A program made the translations under genes and the position numbers. DNA of 64,000 nt from Paenibacillus sp. GP183 (GTDB lineage: Bacteria > Bacillota > Bacilli > Paenibacillales > NBRC-103111): positions 1-64,000 of the forward strand of contig NZ_FNSW01000002.1 of the NCBI RefSeq assembly GCF_900104695.1, given 5' to 3'. This document shows, in pieces, positions 1 through 8,169 of this stretch. The stretch's first letter is position 1, and every line of letters begins with the position of its first letter. Below the pieces are notes generated by a model. The model made no database searches and was not told the origin of the DNA. It saw only the letters and a list, made by a program, of their open reading frames with translations.

Positions 1-63
1 GAACATGAGGATAATGAAAATGATGAGACCGTTAAAGGTATTGCCTTAAGATCTAAAAAATAA
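1..63 (+). CDS. C-terminal end of an unidentified ORF (partial)
   Basis: Frame 1 is open from the window edge to TAA at 61-63 and gives a 20-residue acidic, then basic, tail ending in RSKK. Too little remains to recognise a family. It may be the end of a real gene lying upstream of the window or a chance open frame. Confidence 0.35.
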   Translation, partial: EHEDNENDETVKGIALRSKK

Positions 64-193
64 ATATGATCAAAATGATTATTATTTGGAAAAGTAATGT
101 GAACTCTTAACGTAACTTATTATGCTGACGGAACGATAGCTAAAAATGGAGCTTACAAAAAATTGAACTAACCGGGAAACGACTCTCTGAATT

Positions 194-221
194 AACCGCC
201 AAATGATGAAGGGCGGTTTTT
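194..221 (+). terminator. Intrinsic terminator
   Basis: Perfect 7-bp stem AACCGCC / GGCGGTT (194-200 and 212-218) followed by a T run. Confidence 0.75.
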
Positions 222-231
222 CGTATTATCA

Positions 232-264
232 GGCTATCCATTTTTCTGGATAGCCTTTTTTCTT
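232..264 (+). terminator. Second intrinsic terminator
   Basis: Perfect 9-bp stem GGCTATCCA / TGGATAGCC (232-240 and 247-255), 6-nt loop, then a long T run. Placed in tandem 10 bp after the first hairpin. Confidence 0.8.
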
Positions 265-679
265 TTGACGTTTTAAGGCAAGTAGCCGGGAGAGCGTGGC
301 GGTTTTAGGGGCAAGGATTCCGTAAAAGAAACAGTTCTTCCACTATCCCCAATGACCATGTTTGAGTTGGTACAGCAATGACCTCGCATCACAAGCGAAG
401 CTTTAGGCTTGGAACCATCGTGGGAGTGTCGGTGAAATATCAATTAGAGGTTGTTATGCAGTGTAGGAATGGATGTGTCGCAAAGGATGTTGATTCCTTT
501 GTGGTGAAGTTGCCAGTGATCAATATGATTAAAGGGGCCTATTCTTTGTTGGAAAAAAACAATACTATGGTCTCATAAATCTGACAAAACCTATCATTTT
601 TAGCGATAGAGAGAATCGATTTGGGGGTGATATAATAGGTTTGAAAGAAACTGCAAACGAAAGGATGTGTTAACAGAAA

Positions 680-2599
680 ATGAGAAAAATAATTTTAATT
701 TTGGCTGCAGCAAGTACACTGCTTCTTGGAAGCATTCCAACCGCATTTGCTGACTCACCTGAGAAATCCGTACCACAAGGAGTAGGTTCGACAATTCTGC
801 AAAATTCAGACTATTTTGGAGGAGTTCCGGCCGATACACCAGAAACGGTGGACATTGTAATGAAGATTCAAGATCAGGGTAAACTCGCTCAGTACATAAA
901 GTACATCACAACCCCAGGAAGTGAAAATTTCAGAGAGTACCTAGGTGTGGATCAGTTTAAAAAAAGCTTTGCTCCGGAGCCATTCAAACTAAAAGCGGTT
1001 ACGGAGTACTTAGCACACTTCGGAATTAAGGCCTCGGTTCATGCGAACAATTTAGTGATTACTGCAAACGGTACGGCCGGACAATTCAATCAGGCATTTA
1101 ACGTCGTCATTCAATACGCCAACTATAAAGGCAAAGACTATCACGGAACGAAAACTGAACCCAAAGTACCGTCTCTTGTGGCGGATAACATCCTTTGTAT
1201 TCTTGGGCTAAGCAATTACTCCAATCTTTCTTCTCGAGCTGTTAAACAACCGGCTGCTTTGGATGAAAGCACACCTACAGGTCCCTTGGCCTTGTCTCCT
1301 AGCGATTTAATCAGTAAATATAACGTTAAACCTTTGTATGACAAAGGCGCAACCGGTGCGGGACAGACCATTGGCATCGTGACTTTGGCTGACTTTAATG
1401 TAGATGATGCATACGCATTTTGGAATGATCAACATATCACGGTTAAACCGAATCGCATCACCAAGGTGAATGTGGATGGCGGTTCCGGGTGGAACGGATA
1501 TGACGAAACGACACTCGATGTTGAGCAGTCCGGTGCTCTCGCACCGCAGGCCGATATCCGTGTCTATGTGGGTCCTAACTCTGATACTGGATTTCTTGAT
1601 ACGTTTTCAACGGCCATCAGTGAAAATATCGCACAGCAGGTATCTGTAAGCTGGGGCGAAAGCGAACCAGCAATTAATCTGTTTGTTCAGTTGCAATTGG
1701 AAACTCCTGAATATGCTCAAGCCTTTAATCAGCTATTCATGGAAGCCGCTGCTCAGGGCATCTCTATGTTTGCAGCATCAGGTGACGAAGGTGCCTATGA
1801 TGCTGTTCGTGAATTCGGGTTGGGATCGGGAATTCCGGGAGTAGCCTCACTGTCCGTCGATAATCCGGCAGACAGCGCGTATATTACAGCTGCTGGCGGC
1901 ACAACGCTACCATTCCATTTCCACTCGAACAAATACAATTATGATGTTCATAACGATCAAGAGCGGGCTTGGGGCTGGGATTATCTCTACGGCTATTTCG
2001 ATGTTCGCGGCTTAAATAATCCGATAGGCTGGGGTGATCGCTACCTTGTAGGCGGAGGCGGAGGCTTCAGCAAAATGTTTGCAACGCCGTGGTATCAGCA
2101 AGGAGTCTCTGGTGTAAACACCTATAACTCCGCAAAGCAATGGACAACTAATTCGGACGGTTCTTCTCTCACTCGTGATGCATCCCCAACGATCTTAACT
2201 GGAACTGGAACTGGCCGAAATATGCCTGATATATCCATGAACGCGGATCCTTATACAGGCTATAAAGTATTATTCAGTAATCCAGGAACGCCGGGTACCA
2301 ATCTAGGGTATGCCATTTATGGAGGCACCAGCTTCGTATCACCTCAACTGAATGGTTTGTCAGCACTTATTAATGGCTTGGGCAACACTCGAGTCGGTTT
2401 CTGGAACCCACAAATCTATCGTTTTGCACAAGGGCCTAATTCCCCGCTGCATCCGCTTAATACAACCGGCACTTCTAATGATAACGGGTTCTATACCGGC
2501 ACAGCCGGCACTATTTACAATCAAGCTACAGGTTTAGGTACCCCCGATGTAGAGGCTTTGGCAAACGCATTCTTAAATATAAAGAAAGATAATAAGTAA
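680..2599 (+). CDS. Secreted S53 (sedolisin/kumamolisin-like) serine-carboxyl peptidase
   Basis: A 639-residue pre-pro-protease. Residues 1-25 form a signal peptide (basic start, hydrophobic core, cut near AFA-D). Residues about 40-180 look like the S53 activation prodomain, and the catalytic domain follows. The S53 residues are readable: Glu276 and Asp280 in ETTLD, the oxyanion Asp369 in ASGDEG, and nucleophile Ser551 in GGTSFVSP. The C-terminal NQATGLGTPD segment matches the usual calcium-binding end. Family members are endopeptidases active at acid pH outside the cell, so peptide scavenging is the likely role. AGGA lies upstream of the ATG. A 19-bp inverted repeat follows the stop. The gene is monocistronic. 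The family call is firm; substrate and pH optimum are inferred. Confidence 0.93.
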   Translation: MRKIILILAAASTLLLGSIPTAFADSPEKSVPQGVGSTILQNSDYFGGVPADTPETVDIVMKIQDQGKLAQYIKYITTPGSENFREYLGVDQFKKSFAPEPFKLKAVTEYLAHFGIKASVHANNLVITANGTAGQFNQAFNVVIQYANYKGKDYHGTKTEPKVPSLVADNILCILGLSNYSNLSSRAVKQPAALDESTPTGPLALSPSDLISKYNVKPLYDKGATGAGQTIGIVTLADFNVDDAYAFWNDQHITVKPNRITKVNVDGGSGWNGYDETTLDVEQSGALAPQADIRVYVGPNSDTGFLDTFSTAISENIAQQVSVSWGESEPAINLFVQLQLETPEYAQAFNQLFMEAAAQGISMFAASGDEGAYDAVREFGLGSGIPGVASLSVDNPADSAYITAAGGTTLPFHFHSNKYNYDVHNDQERAWGWDYLYGYFDVRGLNNPIGWGDRYLVGGGGGFSKMFATPWYQQGVSGVNTYNSAKQWTTNSDGSSLTRDASPTILTGTGTGRNMPDISMNADPYTGYKVLFSNPGTPGTNLGYAIYGGTSFVSPQLNGLSALINGLGNTRVGFWNPQIYRFAQGPNSPLHPLNTTGTSNDNGFYTGTAGTIYNQATGLGTPDVEALANAFLNIKKDNK

Positions 2600-2640
2600 A
2601 TTCGTTTAGCATAGCGAGAATGTCATTGTATAATTCAATA

Positions 2641-2683
2641 AATGGCCAAAAGCAGATCCAACACGGATCTGCTTTTGGCCATT
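2641..2683 (+). terminator. Long perfect inverted repeat after the S53 protease gene
   Basis: 19-bp perfect arms (2641-2659 and 2665-2683) with a 5-nt loop. There is no clear T run after it, so it is a probable rather than classic terminator. The long stem could also protect the mRNA 3' end. Confidence 0.6.
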
Positions 2684-2933
2684 CACAACAGATCTGTTGA
2701 TTATAAAGAAGATTTCGGGCACGAGGGTAATTTTTTTATAATCTCGTTCAGTTCAGTTTATCGTACGTGAAGAGTCTGTCCGGACAAAACAAGAAGCAGA
2801 GAATTTCGTTGAGACTGGATTGTTGACGAGCTAGTATGGCAACCATTGCAGCATTGGGTATTGGAATAACCGATGCGTAAATGTTGAAGACGGAAAAAAC
2901 GAAGCTATTTGAAGAAGTTTTATCGAGTGATTA

Positions 2934-2980
2934 AATCAAAAACCGTGACTGCTTCATTTTCAGCGTCACGGTTTTTGATT
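2934..2980 (-). terminator. Terminator of the minus-strand membrane protein gene
   Basis: Perfect 16-bp arms at 2934-2949 and 2965-2980. Read on the minus strand the right arm ends in a T-rich stretch, directly after the stop of the gene at 2990. Confidence 0.7.
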
Positions 2981-2989
2981 GCACACAGT

Positions 2990-3631
2990 TTATGCGATCG
3001 AGTGAAATGGGGAAATAGCTGCATGATCTCCGCAATCGAATTTAGTCTTTCTCACCGCTATGCTAACCGGAAGACCTTTGCATACCCATGCCATAGATGT
3101 TTTGATTTGTTTCTCATCGTTAAAGCTGTTTTTGATATAGGTAATATCGGTTGAAAAAAGCTTTGTTTCCAGAAAAACAATATCGGCATTAGCATACTCA
3201 GATATCTCATTTGGCGATACTTTCATGTAATCTTTGGCTTTAGGCTCTTTTTTCGTCGCCAATACATAAACTCCACTGGTTTTCTTCAATATTTCCACAA
3301 TGGTAGATCCGATCAGGTACAGCAGCATAATGGAAAAAATAATGCCAACCATGAAGCCTATTCCAATACTTCGGGCGACTTCCTGATCTTTTAGCCATTC
3401 CTTTCCGATCAATCCCATGCTAGCCATTCCCTTAGAGAATGAAGGGGCAATAAAGAAAAAAGGATAGAAGATAGCGAAGATTGCGACAACAGAGATTGAA
3501 AGAGCGAGCCATATCTTTGAGTTAAATTTAGAAAGTCCGTAAATGATAACTGCCCCGAAAAGAAGAAAAACGGGTATGTCGGACTTATAATTCATGGCTC
3601 CTTGCACATAAACAATAACTTGATCAAACAT
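2990..3631 (-). CDS. Polytopic membrane protein of unknown function
   Basis: 213 residues. The N-terminal 120 or so residues contain about three hydrophobic segments (near 18-33, 41-63 and 92-113) separated by short loops. The rest is a soluble, Lys-rich cytoplasmic or external domain with two Cys and no recognised motif. A GTGAGGTG-type ribosome binding site precedes the ATG. It is transcribed away from the neighbouring AbrB-like gene's promoter region, in the same direction and just downstream of it, so the two may be co-transcribed. Its position beside the conjugation operon suggests an accessory role in that element (inference only). Family not recognised. Confidence 0.7.
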   Translation of the reverse strand: MFDQVIVYVQGAMNYKSDIPVFLLFGAVIIYGLSKFNSKIWLALSISVVAIFAIFYPFFFIAPSFSKGMASMGLIGKEWLKDQEVARSIGIGFMVGIIFSIMLLYLIGSTIVEILKKTSGVYVLATKKEPKAKDYMKVSPNEISEYANADIVFLETKLFSTDITYIKNSFNDEKQIKTSMAWVCKGLPVSIAVRKTKFDCGDHAAISPFHSIA

Positions 3632-3692
3632 GAAAACACCTCACTATGTATGTAATTTGTAGGCCCATGCCTTAATGATACAGAACAAAATT

Positions 3693-4106
3693 CTAGTCCG
3701 TAATCAATCCGTAGGTATGGAAAAATTTTACCGATTCTTCTGTAATAAAACGATTGTAAATAGGATGGTCGAGCGCATTCTTGAGTTGACTCACCTGATC
3801 ATCGTCTATAACCAAGGCTTTGAAAAAACCGTCTTTTCGATTAGTTTTTATTTTTTCATTTAGCCATTCCCAATCAATGGATTTTCTTGTTTTGTCAGCA
3901 AAACATTCAAAATAGTTATCTGCCTTATCTCTGTAGAATACCCTATAGCCGAGATCCATAACGGAGGGGGTTGCTTTTGACATAATGATTTCACCCTCTG
4001 CATTGCTAGTAAAATCTACCACCGATCCTACATTCAATCCTAAATGATCCCTCAACTTTTTTGGAATTGTTATTTGTCCCTTGCTTGTTAATGAAGCGGA
4101 ATACAT
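3693..4106 (-). CDS. AbrB/MazE-type (SpoVT-AbrB) transcriptional regulator
   Basis: 137 residues from the ATG at 4106, chosen because AAGGAG lies 9 nt upstream; a longer frame upstream has no binding site. The first 45 residues are a typical swapped-hairpin AbrB domain (TSKGQITIPKKLRDHLGL, then GSVVDF). The remaining 90 residues are not a known toxin or domain and may sense or oligomerise. Family members bind DNA as dimers. A perfect palindrome at 4118-4157 covers this gene's own leader and faces the conjugation operon, so autoregulation and control of transfer are likely (inference). It could instead be an orphan antitoxin, but no toxin gene is adjacent. Confidence 0.8.
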   Translation of the reverse strand: MYSASLTSKGQITIPKKLRDHLGLNVGSVVDFTSNAEGEIIMSKATPSVMDLGYRVFYRDKADNYFECFADKTRKSIDWEWLNEKIKTNRKDGFFKALVIDDDQVSQLKNALDHPIYNRFITEESVKFFHTYGLITD

Positions 4107-4117
4107 GTTAACCATCT

Positions 4118-4157
4118 CCTTACTTTTCCTTACCAAAAAGTGTAAGGAAAAGTAAGG
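4118..4157. promoter_or_regulatory. 16-bp palindrome, candidate operator of the AbrB-like regulator
   Basis: Arms CCTTACTTTTCCTTAC (4118-4133) and its exact complement (4142-4157) with an 8-nt spacer. Each arm is internally a repeat of CCTTAC-type units. It overlaps the ribosome binding site of the AbrB-like gene and lies upstream of the divergent operon. Confidence 0.55.
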
Positions 4158-4250
4158 AAAATGTAAAGAAGTATTTTTATTGCCAGAACCAACAATTTTC
4201 GATAAAATAAGTGTAAGCAATAGTAAAATATTGGGCGATATGTGCTCAAT

Positions 4251-4316
4251 TATAATAAAAAGAGCGGAAGACGCAAAAACAGTACCCTACCCAGGGTTAA
4301 GTTTTTGCGTCTTTTT
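4251..4316 (+). promoter_or_regulatory. Candidate -10 box followed at once by a terminator-like hairpin (leader attenuator)
   Basis: TATAAT at 4251-4256 would start transcription near 4262. A perfect 11-bp stem (4270-4280 with 4301-4311) carrying an inner ACCCT/AGGGT stem and followed by TTTTT lies directly in the leader. The conjugation operon starts 80 bp further on, so read-through of this hairpin could control it. No convincing -35 was found. The hairpin could instead terminate something upstream. Confidence 0.45.
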
Positions 4317-4392
4317 CATTTTCAAGGGGGGTGAACCTGTTCGGTTTGCGGTAGGACAACTTAGCTAACTATTAATCAGGAGGTTTTCGGGA

Positions 4393-4809
4393 ATGTCTAA
4401 AAAGAAGAAATTTTGGAAAAATGCTTTACCTTACTTAATGGTTTTTACTTTAATGTTTTCTTTTTTGTCCTTTATAACTTTGGTTTCACCTCATGCTGCA
4501 CTAGCAGATGACTTTACCAATGGTGCTAAACTGGGAACAACCGGTAACGGCGCAATAACTGATATTATGAATGAGCTAAAAAAATGGATCACAAACATAC
4601 GCATTGTTGGAGCTGTGCTGTGTGTAATCAGTATTGTCTGCGGAGCTATCGTTTTTGGATTCTCATTAGGGAACGCACAAAAACGTGCGATCGGAACTGG
4701 AGCTATGATTTCTGCAGTTATAGGAATTGTTGTCATAGCAAAAGCTCCAATGCTGGCTGACTACTTTATTAATGCCGCAACAGCTGCTCCTACTACGACT
4801 ACACAATAA
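4393..4809 (+). CDS. Small VirB2/TrbC-like pilin or membrane subunit
   Basis: 138 residues. A long basic N-terminus and hydrophobic segment (about 13-38) end in AALA-D, a likely signal peptidase site. The mature part has two hydrophobic helices (about 72-94 and 100-122) and a Thr-rich tail. This size, signal sequence and double helix fit VirB2/TrbC-type subunits of conjugative type IV secretion systems. It is the first gene of the operon, with AGGAGG 8 nt before the ATG, and is followed by a terminator that would make its message more abundant than the rest, as expected for a pilin. Sequence similarity alone is weak; order and topology support the call. Confidence 0.6.
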   Translation: MSKKKKFWKNALPYLMVFTLMFSFLSFITLVSPHAALADDFTNGAKLGTTGNGAITDIMNELKKWITNIRIVGAVLCVISIVCGAIVFGFSLGNAQKRAIGTGAMISAVIGIVVIAKAPMLADYFINAATAAPTTTTQ

Positions 4810-4828
4810 AAAGAATTCCCCTAGTCTT

Positions 4829-4852
4829 GCCCCTACAGACGTAGGGGCTTTT
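4829..4852 (+). terminator. Intra-operon terminator after the pilin-like gene
   Basis: 8-bp perfect stem GCCCCTAC / GTAGGGGC with a 4-nt loop, then TTTTA. It probably lets part of the transcription continue into the next gene. Confidence 0.7.
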
Positions 4853-4878
4853 ATCATCCTATAAAGGAAGTGAAGTGC

Positions 4879-5196
4879 ATGCGTGCACGTATGCCTTTTG
4901 ATACGGAAAAAGAGCGGCGTCCGGTGAAAATATACGATTGGAGTTTTTCTTGGCGGCAGACTGTTTATTTTGGCGCAGGTGCGCTTTTGCTTCTCCAATT
5001 GTGCCAGTGGGTATATACGGATTCTCTTAGTTTGATTATTAATTTTGTGTTTTTTGTTGTATGTCTGCCTGTGGTGATTCCATTTGTGATTTTTGCTTTA
5101 TTCAGACACCCGCAAACAGGACATTATATGGATCGCCATCTATGGTATATGTTCAGGCATAAGAAGACCCAGAGTGGGGTTTGGAGGAGACGTTAA
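4879..5196 (+). CDS. PrgI/VirB3-like conjugation membrane protein
   Basis: 105 residues. The start is the ATG at 4879 with AAAGGAAG 8 nt upstream; a GTG at 4870 overlaps that site and is less likely. The N-terminus (MPFDTEKERRPVKIYDWSFS) followed by a WRQ motif and two adjacent membrane helices (about 30-48 and 53-78) is the layout of the PrgI family, the VirB3 counterpart in Gram-positive conjugation systems, which sits with VirB4 at the inner side of the channel. It overlaps the next gene by one base and belongs to the same operon. Confidence 0.72.
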   Translation: MRARMPFDTEKERRPVKIYDWSFSWRQTVYFGAGALLLLQLCQWVYTDSLSLIINFVFFVVCLPVVIPFVIFALFRHPQTGHYMDRHLWYMFRHKKTQSGVWRRR

Positions 5197-6089
5197 TGTG
5201 GGATTTGTTTATGTACGTTGGGATTGGCCTTATCGTTTTTATTATGTATCGGGGTATGAATAATAAGCCAATCATCCCTGGTATGGGGGGGGAATCCAAG
5301 AAACTGAAAGTTAACAAACGGGAGGCGGCAGCAAAGGGGAAGGAGATTCTCGGAGATTTCAAAAATTTACTCGGCATTAAGGAAATGTACGGTAATATCG
5401 TTGAACTCAAATCTGATAACAAGGACGTTCGGAAATTTATTGGATCTGTTAAGTGTGAGCCAATCAATTATGACCTAAGATCCTATGATGAACAGGCTGA
5501 AACGGACAGAGCTTATGAGCATTTACTTGCCAGTCTATCACTTGGGCCGGGTAGAGAAGTAAAAATTGCGACTCACCTTCACTCACGCCCGATTGAACTT
5601 TTTGACCAAATGAAACTTTATTATGACGCTTTTCCAAATTTGGACGCCGTTGCTCAGCGGTACGCGCAAACCATGTTTTTTCCGTTTATGGAGAGCTGGC
5701 AAAAGGGAGTTGAGGAATATGACTACGCAAGATATTTCATTGTGATGTTGGAGTATACGGAAAAAATGCTAGGTGATATGGATGAAGACTCAATTCTCGT
5801 CAAAGTCAGAAATGAGTTCGGACGATTATCGGGAAATATCATCAGTAATTATGGTCGTATGGGTGGTATAGCGGAAGCCTGCCAACAGCAGGCGGTATTC
5901 GAAAGTTTATATTTTGCCACACATAAAAAGACCGGGAGCATTGAGAAATTCCGACGTATTTTTGAAGCGGTGAATCCACTTTCATCCGTTGTTATGACTG
6001 ACTACTCTAATGAAAATTCTCGTGAAGCTTATCGATATCTGGAAGAAGAGGAGGAGGCCAAGGAGAATGAATCTAAAATTGCTGGATAA
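5196..6089 (+). CDS. Conjugation-operon protein of unknown function, one N-terminal membrane helix
   Basis: 297 residues from the ATG at 5196, which overlaps the previous stop (TAATG) and has GGAGGAG 6 nt upstream. A single membrane helix at residues 1-18 is followed by a charged soluble domain that is probably cytoplasmic. No motif is recognised. It sits between the PrgI-like and VirB4-like genes and overlaps the latter by 23 bp. Translational coupling and position suggest a structural or regulatory component of the secretion channel (inference). Confidence 0.75.
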   Translation: MWDLFMYVGIGLIVFIMYRGMNNKPIIPGMGGESKKLKVNKREAAAKGKEILGDFKNLLGIKEMYGNIVELKSDNKDVRKFIGSVKCEPINYDLRSYDEQAETDRAYEHLLASLSLGPGREVKIATHLHSRPIELFDQMKLYYDAFPNLDAVAQRYAQTMFFPFMESWQKGVEEYDYARYFIVMLEYTEKMLGDMDEDSILVKVRNEFGRLSGNIISNYGRMGGIAEACQQQAVFESLYFATHKKTGSIEKFRRIFEAVNPLSSVVMTDYSNENSREAYRYLEEEEEAKENESKIAG

Positions 6090-8169
6090 AATCAGGGGAA
6101 AAAAGAATATTGAGCTGAGCCTTACGGAAGTTGATTATACAACTGATTCACATGAGATTAAGCGTTCAACTTTCTTTGATATGATTGGTTTGAATGGCCA
6201 TGACATCCCCGCGAATATTCGCGATATTGGTTACCAGAGTGAAGGGGCGGTTAGTGATTATCCTTTTCGTTCTTTTATTTTGGAATTTGGAGCAACAACA
6301 TTAACTACAGGAGCACTTGAAACACTTTATCGTGCAGGCGCCGTTAATGTTACTTTTTATATGACCAAGTTGACTAAGAGCCAAGCCGTTCGTGTTTACA
6401 AGTCCGCCGCTACCGACGAAGGCGCACGACTTGTTAACATGTTAAAGAGTGGAAATGATCTGGAAGCAGCAGATGCACAGAAATCAATGGAGCAAGCCAA
6501 GCGGTTATTAGACGAAATATCAGATGGTTATAATGATGGATTCTTAGGCACATGTGTGGCGACTGTCTACGCTCCGGATGAGAAGACGCTCGATAATATA
6601 GGGATGATCATACAAGATGATTTGATTGGAAACGACCATAATTTACGCGTTCTTTATGACCGTCAGCGAGATGGATGGTTATCTACGCTACCCATTGGTA
6701 ATAATCGGCTTAACGAACGTGGTGATCGCCGTTTTTTTGAACGTACATCGCTTGTTGCCGCTTCTCCTTTTTATTCATCCAAGATTCCTTATTCAGGTGG
6801 TGTTCCAATTGGGATCAATAAACATACGTACACGATGGAGTTTCTTAATGTTTTTGCGAAGTATTTAGATTCTTATACTTCTGTGATTGTAGGAGCAAGC
6901 GGCAGCGGTAAATCATTTAGCAATAAGTATATAACCTCTTCGCAAGTACTTCTTGGATACCGCATTTTTTCGATAGATCCCGACGGAGAGAATGGCCCTG
7001 TTTGTCGCCTCATGGGAGGCAGAGAAGTAGAAATTCGGGAAGGCAGTAATGTTTGTATCAATGTATGTGCAGTAACAGAGGAAGAGATTGAAGTCACTCA
7101 GGCTAACGGACGTCGGGTTAATAAGGTAGTTGTTCCACTAGGTTCAAAGAGCGGGCAACTGCTTAAATTTTATGATAAGCTTGCCGGTGGTTTATCGTCG
7201 GAAGAAAAAGCAGTTATTAAGAAAGCGATCATGGATGTTTATACGGAATTTGGTATCAACGACAATCCGGACTCTCTCTACGAAAATGAAAAGGTTCCTT
7301 TCCGCAATGAGGCAGGCGGTATTGAGTATAAGAAGCAGCGGAAGCCGGAAATGACCTTAACGGACATATATAGACGTATCATGATGAATTGTACTAGGGG
7401 CGGAAATCTTGAAACTTATCAATATGAGGAAATAACAGATCCGTTTGCAGCGCGTTTACTCAAGGTACTTCGCAGTTTTCTACGCGATTATCCGGATGGT
7501 AAACTCTTGGATGGGCAAACGAATTTTGACGATGGAAAACCAATTGACAACATGCTCGATGAGGTTTGCTGGATTAATTTTAATATCAAACCCATCGAGG
7601 GTAGTGATATTTACGATTTAATCAACTACGTAATTTATACACTAGGCTGGGAATATTTCATTAAGCGGCCGTCTCTTCGGAAATATAGAAAACGGGTTAA
7701 AGCGGAAGAAGCTTGGCGCCTCAAACGTATTCCCGGTGGCATGGAATTCGTAGAAGATATGGGGCGCCGATCCAGAAAGTATAATGGCGGCATCGATATT
7801 ATTACACAAGATTTGACTCCATTTCTTGATGATCCCAATGGGATTGCTGTTGTTAAAAACGCAACGACGGCCCTATTCTTACGGATTGGACAAATAGCCA
7901 CAGATGAGAAGCAAAGGCTAAAATCTATCTTTAATTTCTCGGAAGGTGAACTTGATATTATTTGCCGTAGACCACCAGAGTCTGAAAAGGACGATAGTAA
8001 AGGGGAAGGCATTCTCCGTGTCGGCGGAAGCTCGGCGTATGTCAAAGTTACCGTTTCCGATGAAATGCGTAAGTTCATTGATACAGACCCTGACTATTTG
8101 CAAACTCATGGATTGCTGCCTGAAGTCGAAATTGATGAAGTCCTTGATCAGATAGGTGCTGAAGAATGA
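6067..8169 (+). CDS. VirB4-family conjugation ATPase
   Basis: 700 residues from the ATG at 6067, which sits behind overlapping GGAGG and AAGGAG sites; an upstream in-frame ATG at 6010 lies deep in the previous gene. Walker A GASGSGKS is at residues 276-283. The Walker B region AEEAW (546-550) matches the DEAW motif of VirB4 proteins with Asp changed to Glu. A later IDIITQD stretch matches the ATPase core. VirB4 is the energising ATPase at the cytoplasmic base of a type IV secretion channel. It overlaps the next gene by 4 bp (ATGA). Length is usual for Gram-positive VirB4. Only the substitution in Walker B is odd. Confidence 0.88.
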   Translation: MNLKLLDKIRGKKNIELSLTEVDYTTDSHEIKRSTFFDMIGLNGHDIPANIRDIGYQSEGAVSDYPFRSFILEFGATTLTTGALETLYRAGAVNVTFYMTKLTKSQAVRVYKSAATDEGARLVNMLKSGNDLEAADAQKSMEQAKRLLDEISDGYNDGFLGTCVATVYAPDEKTLDNIGMIIQDDLIGNDHNLRVLYDRQRDGWLSTLPIGNNRLNERGDRRFFERTSLVAASPFYSSKIPYSGGVPIGINKHTYTMEFLNVFAKYLDSYTSVIVGASGSGKSFSNKYITSSQVLLGYRIFSIDPDGENGPVCRLMGGREVEIREGSNVCINVCAVTEEEIEVTQANGRRVNKVVVPLGSKSGQLLKFYDKLAGGLSSEEKAVIKKAIMDVYTEFGINDNPDSLYENEKVPFRNEAGGIEYKKQRKPEMTLTDIYRRIMMNCTRGGNLETYQYEEITDPFAARLLKVLRSFLRDYPDGKLLDGQTNFDDGKPIDNMLDEVCWINFNIKPIEGSDIYDLINYVIYTLGWEYFIKRPSLRKYRKRVKAEEAWRLKRIPGGMEFVEDMGRRSRKYNGGIDIITQDLTPFLDDPNGIAVVKNATTALFLRIGQIATDEKQRLKSIFNFSEGELDIICRRPPESEKDDSKGEGILRVGGSSAYVKVTVSDEMRKFIDTDPDYLQTHGLLPEVEIDEVLDQIGAEE

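Larger units (their letters stand above)
64..679. other. Intergenic stretch with two terminators and ORF debris
   Basis: No convincing gene is seen. A short open stretch at 103-171 without a start codon ends in AYKKLN-stop just before two strong hairpins (194-260), so it may be the tail of a decayed gene that used those terminators. A 66-codon frame at 378-578 has no ribosome binding site and no recognisable motif. TATAAT at 631-636 could be a -10 box for the downstream protease, but no good -35 is visible. Confidence 0.5.

Noticed and set aside
378-578. 66-codon frame upstream of the S53 protease
   Set aside because: No binding site, no motif and weak coding character.
3693-4106. Toxin-antitoxin pair based on the AbrB/MazE-like protein
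   Set aside because: No toxin-like gene lies next to it; the neighbour is a membrane protein without toxin features.
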